Shown: one piece after another, positions 1-6,372 of the stretch | How the letters are laid out: each line of letters begins with the position of its first letter | Numbering within the stretch: position 1 is the first letter of the stretch | NCBI GenBank assembly: GCA_016926985.1 | Contig: JAFGNO010000175.1 | Span: 1-15,500 of the forward strand | Length of the DNA stretch: 15,500 bases | Direction: 5' to 3' | Source: Anaerolineae bacterium | Lineage (GTDB): Bacteria > Chloroflexota > Anaerolineae > Aggregatilineales > UBA3940 | Notes under the pieces: model-generated | Databases searched by the model: none | What the model saw: only the letters and a program-made list of their open reading frames with translations | What the model was told of the DNA's origin: nothing | Translations under genes and position numbers: made by a program

Positions 1-2319
1 ACCTTCACCGGGGCAGGCACCCCGCTGGGGCAGCTTGCCGCCTGTTTTGTCCTGGCCATTGACGATGACATGGGACGCTCACCGGATGGGATTTTTCAGA
101 CCCTGCGCAACGCGGCCCTGATCCAGCAGACAGGTGGGGGCAATGGGTTCAGCTTCAGCCGTCTGCGCCCCAAGGGTGCACTGGTCAGGAGCAGCAACGG
201 GGAAGCAACCGGGCCGATTGGTTTTTTGCGGGTCTATGACCAGGCCTTTGGCGAGATCGCGCAGGGCGGCACCCGCCGGGGTGCGAATATGGGTGTTCTC
301 CGGGTTGACCACCCGGACATCCGGCAGTTCATCACCTGCAAAACCGATGAAAACCAGATCACCAACTTCAACATCTCGGTCGCCATCACCGATCAGTTCA
401 TGGAGGCGGTGAAAAACAACGGCGATTTTAACCTGGTCAACCCGCAGGATTCGTCCGTCTGGAAAACAGTCAGGGCGCGGGAGATATTTGACGCCATCGT
501 GAGGCAGGCCCATCACAATGGCGAACCAGGAGTCCTGTTTATTGACAGGGCGAATGCCGATAACCCGGTTCCCCACCTCTACCAGATAGAGGCCACCAAC
601 CCCTGCGGTGAGCAGTTTCTGGGTCCTAACGAGAACTGCTGCCTGGGGTCGATCAACCTCGCCGGGCATCTCACGCCGCAGGGCAAGGTGGATTGGGAGG
701 CGCTGGCGGAAAGCGTCAGCCGGGCCACGTGCTTCCTGGATGATGTTGTCGATGCCAATAAATATGTCCCGGCAGTTCCGGTGCTCAAAGAGGCTGCTGA
801 AAAGGTCCGGCGGATCGGCCTGGGCATCATGGGCCTTGGCGATATGATGTATGCGCTGGGTGTGCGCTATGGATCAGCAGAAGGGCAGGAGTTTGCCTCA
901 CAGGTCATGGAATTTATCCATTACCACTGCATGAAGACCAGCATCGAACTGGCTGGCGCACGCGGGCCTTTCCCGGCGATCAAAGGCAGCATTTTTGATC
1001 CGGAAGACCTGAAATGGACGCCGCCGCAGCCGCTGATGTCCCATTCTCATGACTGGGGCAGGCCAGCGCTCGATTGGATCGCGGTCGTTGAAGGGATCAA
1101 ATCACAGGGTATCCGCAACGGCGCGCATACTACCGTCGCACCAACCGGCACGATCAGCACGGTTGCCGGTGTCGAGGGTTATGGCTGTGAACCGGTCTTT
1201 GCGCTCGCTTACGTGCGTTATTTTGATGATGGCGGCAGCCGCCGTGAACTGCAATATACCAGCCCGGCCTTTGAGAAGGCGCTTCTCGCCGCTGGCTATG
1301 ATGATCCTGCCTGCCAGCGAATCATTGAGCAGGTCAACCAGACCGGTTCCTGCCAGCAGATTGCCGGGCTTTCCGATGACATCAAACATACCTTTGTTGT
1401 CGCCGCAGATATCACCGCCGAGGAACATGTCCGCATGCAGGCCGCTTTACAGCGGTTTGTCTCCAATTCCATCTCAAAAACCTGCAATTTCCCGTCCACA
1501 GCAACCGAAGAAGACGTGGCAAAGGCCTTCACGCTGGCCTGGGAACTGGGCTGCAAAGGGCTTACCGTGTATGTTGCAGGCTCGCGTGAGGTGGTTGTCC
1601 TTGAGACGGTTGAAACGCGTGAAAAGCAGCATGAGCCGGAAAGCAAGCCGCCTGAACTCCCCCGCCCGGTTGAGAAGGGCCACGACAGGCAGGCGCTCCC
1701 TGCTTCCCCGGCAGCCCAGCCGCAGACCTCCATCAGCCCGGCGCTGCTCCCCCTGTTTGGCAATGAACAGAAGAAGCCGCGTGGGCGGGTGCTGCCTGGC
1801 TACACTTACCGGATTGAAACGCCACTGGGCACCACCTTTGTCACGGTGAATGAAAACGGTGGGGCGGAGCCTTTTGAGGTCTTTGTGCATACGTCCAAGG
1901 CAGGGAGCGACACGGCGGCTGTCTCCGAAGCGCTTGGGCGGCTGGTTAGCTATGTACTTCGGCTGCGGTCGCCTGTTCTTCCACACGAGCGCCTCCTGGA
2001 AGTCGTCCGCCAGATGGCCGGCATTGGCGGTGGGCGACCGCTTGGGTTAGGCCCCAACCGGGTACGGTCGCTGCCGGATGGGCTCGCCCAGGTGCTTGAG
2101 GAGTATATGGCTGACCGCGAGGTCCGGCAGTCCTCCCTAACCCTGGCTTTCTTCCCTGGAGAAACGGTGCCGGATAAAGTGCCTGAGAAACCCGCCGGGC
2201 CTACTCCCGGTCAGCTTGCGCTCAGGTTTGGCGACCTGTGTCCCGAATGCGGGCAGGCATCGCTGGTCAATGAGGAGGGCTGCCGGAAGTGCTATACCTG
2301 CGGGTATAGTGAGTGCTGA
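1..2319 (+). CDS. nrdJ: Adenosylcobalamin-dependent (class II) ribonucleotide reductase, 5'-truncated by window start
   Basis: Reduces ribonucleotides to deoxyribonucleotides in the cytoplasm, using a B12-generated thiyl radical. The reading frame is open from base 1, so the first ATG in frame (70) is internal and the true start lies upstream. The visible part is 772 residues. Seen in order: LAACFVL with the first redox Cys (codon at 43), the active-site NPCGEQ (Cys codon at 604), the ENCCLGSINL segment, the APTGTIS phosphate-binding loop near 1141, and GCKGLTVY near 1551. A Pro/Glu-rich linker follows (about 1615-1780). Then comes a TSCPD-like domain (about 1790-2120) and a C-terminal Cys-rich tail (2239-2316) with CPEC and CRKCYTCGYSEC, as in NrdJ proteins that regenerate the active site through C-terminal cysteines. 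The usual YRDGSR after GLTVY is here YVAGSR. It converges on the antiporter gene with 6 bp between stop codons. The family call is firm; only the N-terminus is unseen. Confidence 0.96.
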   Translation, partial: TFTGAGTPLGQLAACFVLAIDDDMGRSPDGIFQTLRNAALIQQTGGGNGFSFSRLRPKGALVRSSNGEATGPIGFLRVYDQAFGEIAQGGTRRGANMGVLRVDHPDIRQFITCKTDENQITNFNISVAITDQFMEAVKNNGDFNLVNPQDSSVWKTVRAREIFDAIVRQAHHNGEPGVLFIDRANADNPVPHLYQIEATNPCGEQFLGPNENCCLGSINLAGHLTPQGKVDWEALAESVSRATCFLDDVVDANKYVPAVPVLKEAAEKVRRIGLGIMGLGDMMYALGVRYGSAEGQEFASQVMEFIHYHCMKTSIELAGARGPFPAIKGSIFDPEDLKWTPPQPLMSHSHDWGRPALDWIAVVEGIKSQGIRNGAHTTVAPTGTISTVAGVEGYGCEPVFALAYVRYFDDGGSRRELQYTSPAFEKALLAAGYDDPACQRIIEQVNQTGSCQQIAGLSDDIKHTFVVAADITAEEHVRMQAALQRFVSNSISKTCNFPSTATEEDVAKAFTLAWELGCKGLTVYVAGSREVVVLETVETREKQHEPESKPPELPRPVEKGHDRQALPASPAAQPQTSISPALLPLFGNEQKKPRGRVLPGYTYRIETPLGTTFVTVNENGGAEPFEVFVHTSKAGSDTAAVSEALGRLVSYVLRLRSPVLPHERLLEVVRQMAGIGGGRPLGLGPNRVRSLPDGLAQVLEEYMADREVRQSSLTLAFFPGETVPDKVPEKPAGPTPGQLALRFGDLCPECGQASLVNEEGCRKCYTCGYSEC

Positions 2320-2325
2320 GGGCGC

Positions 2326-3996
2326 TCAATCTGCTTCCTCATCGGCCTGCGGCGACTCCCGTGCAACCAGTCGCTGATCGAGGATATGGGAGATATCAAC
2401 CCGTTCCGGCAGCCGGAAATCCGCATCATGACCGGGTTCCGTAGAGCCTTCAATTCGTTTGCGCTCACGCTCATCGATCTGCCGTGCCAGGAGATCGTGT
2501 GCTTCCTCTGAAATAATGCCTTTGCGCATCAGCCTGCCCAGGGTTTGTCTTTGGACAGCCGCGACTTCCCGCTCTACCAGAAGCGCGTTTGATTTTGCCA
2601 GCGATGGTTTCGACGACAGCATCTCCCCCATACTGCTGGTATGCTCTTCCATCTGGTCGAGGAATACCCGTTTGAGCGCAGCAGCAAAAGCCCCGGAGAT
2701 TAACTGCTGCTCACGCAGTTCATCAACTGCGCTGATCGAGGCATGGGACAGGGCCAGCCTGCCACGGATCAGCTCAAATTCGAGAGCCGATTCATCGCTT
2801 TTGGTCAGGCCCAACCAGGACAGCAGCGGGCGGATAGTAAGGGCCTGGATTACCAGCGAGAACAGTACATAAGCAAAGGCCATTTGTTTTAGCAGTTCAT
2901 GATGGGTAAGCGCGGCTGAAATGCTTAAAGCCAGCGCCATACTGACTGCCCCGCGCAGTCCGCCCCAGAACAGCACATGCGCCCATTTGAGCGGCAACCG
3001 GTTGGTGCGCGTATTGATCCAGAAGCGCAGCAGGTAAACCACGATGGCGCGGGTCGCCAGAATCACGGCAATGCCGATCAGGACCGGCAAAAGATTGGCG
3101 ATCATACCCGGCAGGTCAACATTCAGGCCGATCAACAGAAAGATCGCCGAGTTGATCATGAAGGCCATAAATTCCCAGAACGAGATGATGGTGTTCTGCG
3201 ATGTGGCGGAATACTCTCCCCTGGATCCGAAATTGCCCACATAGATACCGGCTACGACCACTGCAATCACCGGTGATACGGTTTCATGCAACACTTCGGC
3301 GGCAAACAGGTAGGTGCCATATGCAACGACTGCCGTAAGGGCAATGTCCAGCTTGGGATCCTCGGTCCGGCGCATCAATTCTCCTGCAAGAAGACCAACC
3401 ACAAGGCCCAACGCTGCGCCACCGGCTACTGTTACAAAGAACTCAAGCAGGCTCTGTGACAGGCTGAAGGTATGCTCACCGGATGCCACGCCGGCAAGGA
3501 TGCTGAACAGGACAATCGCCGCGCCGTCATTAAACAGGCTCTCTCCTTCCATGATGATGCTCAATCGCTTGGTCACGCCCAGCTCTTTGAACAGGGCGAC
3601 AACGGCAATCGGGTCGGTGGCAGAGATCAAAGCGCCAAACAGCAACGCTTCCGCCAGGGGGATATCCAGCCAATAGGTCAGTGGTAGCCCGATAATGACC
3701 ACAGAGAGCACAACGCCCGGAATGGCAAATATGACGATCGGTTTCAGATTATCGCGCAGATCAGACAGGTCCAGGTGAAAGGCAGCCTCGAAAACCAGGC
3801 CGGGCAGGAAGGTGACCAGGATCAGGTGCTCATTGAGTTCCTGAACACCAAGATCTCGCGCGTGGAAAAGCATGCCTGCCAGCAGCCCGGTGAGGACCAT
3901 CGCTACCGTGTAGGGAATTCGTGCTCGTTGGGCAGTGATTGCCACAAAGACGGCAATGATAATCAAGCCAATGAGCTGCATTTCGAAGCTGTCCAT
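2326..3996 (-). CDS. Na+/H+ antiporter, CPA1 (NhaP/NHE-like) family
   Basis: Inner-membrane cation/proton exchanger of 556 residues, probably for sodium and pH homeostasis. The first 395 residues are a polytopic core of about 12 hydrophobic segments. Family landmarks are TDP at residues 127-129, the ion-binding ND pair at 156-157 within ESLFNDGAA, and GGLRGAVSMAL from residue 345. A hydrophilic tail of about 150 residues follows, rich in charged helices and ending in acidic residues; I see no TrkA-C or cNMP domain in it. The ATG at 3996 is preceded on the minus strand by AAGGGG six bases upstream, which supports this start. The gene is divergent from the lipoprotein operon and convergent with nrdJ. 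Whether it moves Na+, K+ or both cannot be told from sequence. Confidence 0.93.
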   Translation of the reverse strand: MDSFEMQLIGLIIIAVFVAITAQRARIPYTVAMVLTGLLAGMLFHARDLGVQELNEHLILVTFLPGLVFEAAFHLDLSDLRDNLKPIVIFAIPGVVLSVVIIGLPLTYWLDIPLAEALLFGALISATDPIAVVALFKELGVTKRLSIIMEGESLFNDGAAIVLFSILAGVASGEHTFSLSQSLLEFFVTVAGGAALGLVVGLLAGELMRRTEDPKLDIALTAVVAYGTYLFAAEVLHETVSPVIAVVVAGIYVGNFGSRGEYSATSQNTIISFWEFMAFMINSAIFLLIGLNVDLPGMIANLLPVLIGIAVILATRAIVVYLLRFWINTRTNRLPLKWAHVLFWGGLRGAVSMALALSISAALTHHELLKQMAFAYVLFSLVIQALTIRPLLSWLGLTKSDESALEFELIRGRLALSHASISAVDELREQQLISGAFAAALKRVFLDQMEEHTSSMGEMLSSKPSLAKSNALLVEREVAAVQRQTLGRLMRKGIISEEAHDLLARQIDERERKRIEGSTEPGHDADFRLPERVDISHILDQRLVARESPQADEEAD

Positions 3997-4062
3997 GCTG
4001 TACCCCTTTTACTGCTCGATGTTTTGACGGGTTATCCGCTTTTAGCGCCGCTTTGATTATCC

Positions 4063-4070
4063 ACTATAGT
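4063..4070. promoter_or_regulatory. Candidate -10 within a palindrome between divergent genes
   Basis: ACTATAGT is a perfect 8-bp palindrome in the 115-bp gap between the antiporter and the lipoprotein gene. Its TATAGT (4065-4070) matches the -10 consensus at 5 of 6 positions on the plus strand. Because of the symmetry the same hexamer is read on the minus strand. The -35 partner on the plus strand (TTAGCG, 4042-4047, 17-bp spacer) is weak. The same gap carries a 7-bp direct repeat CCGCTTT (4036-4042 and 4048-4054) and TTATCC twice (4032, 4057). Promoter role is inferred from position and base pattern only. Confidence 0.35.
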
Positions 4071-4111
4071 ATGTTACAAAATGGCGGAAGAAAAGCGTCC
4101 CAGGAGGTGTT

Positions 4112-4528
4112 GTGGGCAGGTTGCCGGTTCTGTTAATTATCCTTGTTTTGCTCTGCGTGGGTTGCGCCTCAGATCATGTATCCAGGAACGAGTTGTTTCC
4201 GGCTGAGGTGGGAGACTATCTGCGGACGACAGGCCCGTCAGTGGAGGCGGGTTCTGGTGTTGACCTTGCTTCTTATGAAGGCCCGCATGGTGTGGTCACG
4301 CTGCGGATCCGTCAGGTTGCGTCTGAACAGGTTGAGGCGGCAGTCAATACACTCCCCTCGGGCGCAACAGGTGTGGGATATGATCCCGGTATAGGCAGCC
4401 GTGATGGTGTGTTCTTTTCCTATGGCGGCGAGTTTCATGCCGCCTGGGCCAATCAGGATTGGGTGTTTGTGATTTCAGCCTCAACAGATACCGCCCGTCG
4501 TGCGTTTATTGCTGCTTATGGGTTCTGA
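4112..4528 (+). CDS. Small putative lipoprotein, paralogue of the next gene
   Basis: I do not recognise a named family. The 138-residue product begins with a short basic start and a hydrophobic run that ends at Cys18 (LLCVGC), which fits a lipoprotein signal, although Cys rather than Leu at -3 is not ideal. A compact domain of about 110 residues follows, with YEGPHGVV, an Arg/Glu-rich helix and the C-terminal motif AAWANQDWVFVI before ARRAFIAAYGF. The next gene repeats this layout, so the two are paralogues. The start is GTG at 4112, with AGGAGG at 4102-4107 just upstream; no better ATG exists in frame. It is first in a three-gene operon with the deoxynucleoside kinase. It probably sits on the outer face of the cytoplasmic membrane. 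Confidence 0.8.
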   Translation: MGRLPVLLIILVLLCVGCASDHVSRNELFPAEVGDYLRTTGPSVEAGSGVDLASYEGPHGVVTLRIRQVASEQVEAAVNTLPSGATGVGYDPGIGSRDGVFFSYGGEFHAAWANQDWVFVISASTDTARRAFIAAYGF

Positions 4529-5012
4529 ACTGGGTTTGACGATTGGGCTGGTTGGCGCGGGGCTGCTGCTGACAGCCGCCATCGTGACCTTGACGCTGCT
4601 GCTGCTGCGCATCATGCGGCCTGCTGATTTTGCCAGCAGGCCATCCGCGCATGGCTTATCCCCGCGCGATCTGGTTCTGCCCTCGCTGGCAGGCTTCCGG
4701 GTTGAATCCGCCCCGGTCAGGGAGGGCCAGGGCCGCTGGCAGATGGTCTACACGGGCCCGGATGGGGAGATCCGGTTCACCCTGGTAAAAACCGGGTCGC
4801 GCCGTGAGGCTGTGCGAGTGCTTTCCGGGCTGAGACACAGCAGAAGCCGCCGGATCGTACCGGTCGCAAAGATCGGCGGAGATCACAGTTACCTTGTCTG
4901 CAGGTTGAAAGAGGGACGGTTCATTGCCTGGACCAATGCTGAATGGGTTTTCATTGCAGGGGGGCATGATCCTGTCCTGCTGGGCGAGTTTGTCAGCCAG
5001 TACCCTTATTAG
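4518..5012 (+). CDS. Small membrane-anchored protein, paralogue of the preceding lipoprotein
   Basis: No named family recognised. One strong membrane segment lies near the N-terminus (about residues 5-30, rich in Leu, Val and Thr, ending RIMRP). A soluble domain follows that aligns by eye with the upstream lipoprotein: YTGPDGEI against YEGPHGVV, and IAWTNAEWVFIA against AAWANQDWVFVI, both close to the C-terminus. So the upstream copy is lipid-anchored and this one is helix-anchored. The ATG at 4518 is chosen, overlapping the upstream stop by 11 bases; a GTG at 4500 in the same frame would add six residues. Neither start has a Shine-Dalgarno sequence, so translational coupling to the preceding gene is likely. 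Confidence 0.78.
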   Translation: MGSELGLTIGLVGAGLLLTAAIVTLTLLLLRIMRPADFASRPSAHGLSPRDLVLPSLAGFRVESAPVREGQGRWQMVYTGPDGEIRFTLVKTGSRREAVRVLSGLRHSRSRRIVPVAKIGGDHSYLVCRLKEGRFIAWTNAEWVFIAGGHDPVLLGEFVSQYPY

Positions 5013-5024
5013 GAGTAGTTTCCC

Positions 5025-5684
5025 ATGACCAAACGATTTCTGCTGGTTGCCGGAAATATCGGTGCCGGAAAAACAACCCTTACCGGGCGTGTTGCCACGC
5101 GCCTGGGCTGGGACGCCGGGTATGAGACGGTGTCAACCAACCCGTTTCTGGCCGATTTTTACGAGGATATGAAACAGTGGTCGTTTCACCTGCAGGTCTA
5201 TTTTCTGGGCGACCGGGCTGCCCAGCATCGCAAACTGGCCGACCAGCCGCGTTCAGCCATTATCGACCGCAGCATCTATGAGGACGCCCATATTTTTGCC
5301 AGGGCGCTGCATGCAATGGACAATATGACCGACCGCGAGTTTTTTGCCTACCGGCGCGTTTATGAGCAGGTTGTCGATTCGCTGCCGGTTCCTGATCTTC
5401 TTCTGTATCTGGAAGCCAGTGTTCCGGTGCTTCTGGATCGCATTCAAAGCCGCGGTCGGGAGATCGAAAGCGGCATCTCCGCCGATTACCTGTCTCTCCT
5501 GAATACCTATTATCATGAATGGCTTTCCGGTTTTGACATGTGCCCGGTTCTGACCGTCCCGGCGGACAACCTGAATTTTGTCACCAACGATGGGCATATT
5601 GCCATCATCATCGACCGCATCCAGCAGAAACTGGCCGGTAAGGATACGGTGGTCTTCCCGCCTGAACTGCAAAATGGTGAATAA
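5025..5684 (+). CDS. Deoxynucleoside kinase (dAK/dGK type)
   Basis: Phosphorylates a deoxynucleoside to its 5'-monophosphate with a nucleoside triphosphate, the committing step of deoxynucleoside salvage; cytoplasmic. The 219 residues match the usual length of the bacterial dNK family. P-loop GNIGAGKTT lies at residues 10-18, NPFLADFYED at 39-48, the DRSIYED catalytic/substrate motif at 81-87, and an Arg-rich lid RIQSRGRE at 139-146. These are hallmarks of the deoxyadenosine/deoxyguanosine kinase group. In many members the residue before NPFL is Glu; here the stretch is STNPFL. AGGAG at 5011-5015 overlaps the upstream stop codon and is 9 bases from the ATG, so the gene is coupled to the paralogue pair. 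Base specificity (dA, dG or dC) cannot be assigned. Confidence 0.92.
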   Translation: MTKRFLLVAGNIGAGKTTLTGRVATRLGWDAGYETVSTNPFLADFYEDMKQWSFHLQVYFLGDRAAQHRKLADQPRSAIIDRSIYEDAHIFARALHAMDNMTDREFFAYRRVYEQVVDSLPVPDLLLYLEASVPVLLDRIQSRGREIESGISADYLSLLNTYYHEWLSGFDMCPVLTVPADNLNFVTNDGHIAIIIDRIQQKLAGKDTVVFPPELQNGE

Positions 5685-5689
5685 CCCGT

Positions 5690-6244
5690 TTATTCGAACC
5701 TGCTGCTGTCAAAAGTCTGCCAGATGATGACTTCGCCAGTCTTCGCGCTGGGATAATCGGTGTAATAGCCACCGGTATAGCTGCCTATTGTCGCTCGCCA
5801 GAATGCCTGCGCCGGCGTGTTATTCATTATCTGAGCGATCTGCCAGAACCCTTTGAATGTATCAAAAACAAAGTGGGCCATCTGCTGGCCTATCCCCTGA
5901 CGCCTGAAACAGCGCAGAACAAAAAACTCGTCCATATTACGCCCCGGTGTATCCGGGGGATAGATGATCTGCGGCATCTGGTCACATCTATCACTCACCA
6001 GTGCAAACCCGGCCCAGCGGCTGTCTACCCGGGCAAGATAGGCCCAGTATTGGCTGTTCCCATCTCCTTTTCCCTCGATATAACGGCGAAGGGCGTATTC
6101 CAGGGGGAAAAGCCCGTTGTGATCCACATGTCCGTCTGTCTCGCCGCAGAAGTAAATACTGAAATCATACAGGTAGAACTGCATCAGGTTTTCCAGCACC
6201 GTTTGGTGTTCTTTTTTCACGCGGATGATCTGCAAATGGCTCAT
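5690..6244 (-). CDS. GNAT-family N-acetyltransferase
   Basis: Transfers an acetyl group from acetyl-CoA to an unknown amine; cytoplasmic. The 184-residue product has a GNAT core: an N-terminal helix region (LENLMQFYLYDFS), the strand pair around YWAYLARVDSRWAGFALVS, the EFFVLRCFRRQGIGQQMA segment (residues 106-123) with the acetyl-CoA-binding RRQGIG loop, and the later NNTPAQAFWR helix typical of motif B. The reading frame extends up to 6448, but the extension lies over the FHA gene and is low in family character. The ATG at 6244 has CAGGGA just upstream on the minus strand and begins the recognisable domain. It converges on the kinase with 5 bp between stops and is divergent from the FHA gene. 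Substrate not predictable. Confidence 0.88.
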   Translation of the reverse strand: MSHLQIIRVKKEHQTVLENLMQFYLYDFSIYFCGETDGHVDHNGLFPLEYALRRYIEGKGDGNSQYWAYLARVDSRWAGFALVSDRCDQMPQIIYPPDTPGRNMDEFFVLRCFRRQGIGQQMAHFVFDTFKGFWQIAQIMNNTPAQAFWRATIGSYTGGYYTDYPSAKTGEVIIWQTFDSSRFE

Positions 6245-6262
6245 TTTATCCCTGCTTTCCAA

Positions 6263-6290
6263 ATATTCGGAATATCCTATAATCAGGATA
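6263..6290. promoter_or_regulatory. Two overlapping palindromes on a consensus -10 box
   Basis: In the 128-bp gap between the divergent GNAT and FHA genes, ATATTC-G-GAATAT (6263-6275) is a perfect inverted repeat. It overlaps a second one, TATCCT and AGGATA (6273-6278 and 6285-6290), with a 6-base loop. A perfect TATAAT (6278-6283, plus strand) lies across the second. The best -35 is TTTCCA (6256-6261, 16-bp spacer, 4 of 6). This looks like a promoter with operator-like symmetry; the binding protein is unknown. Confidence 0.45.
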
Positions 6291-6291
6291 C

Positions 6292-6321
6292 TTGATTGCA
6301 GCCGTTCAGGCATGATAGACT
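6292..6321 (+). promoter_or_regulatory. Candidate extended -10 promoter of the FHA gene
   Basis: TTGATT (6292-6297) is followed after 18 bases by TAGACT (6316-6321), and TGA precedes the latter, giving an extended -10 form TGATAGACT (6313-6321). Transcription would start near 6328, giving a leader of about 45 bases to the ATG at 6373. Similar TGATAGAAT occurs before the large operon at 8339. Match to consensus is moderate, so this is a candidate only. Confidence 0.35.
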
Positions 6322-6372
6322 GGGATTGTTTGCACGCCAGGCACCCCGCTACCAACCAGGGAGGTATGACCC

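Noticed and set aside
79..669. Minus-strand open frame within nrdJ
   Set aside because: Lies entirely inside conserved reductase sequence and resembles no protein family; a shadow of the high-GC gene.
1049..1849. Plus-strand open frame of 266 codons inside nrdJ
   Set aside because: Arg/Ser-rich frame-shifted reading of the reductase; the nrdJ frame is continuous and conserved.
2310..2330. Possible terminator between nrdJ and the antiporter
   Set aside because: Only 6 bp lie between stop codons; no stable stem and no T-run were found there.
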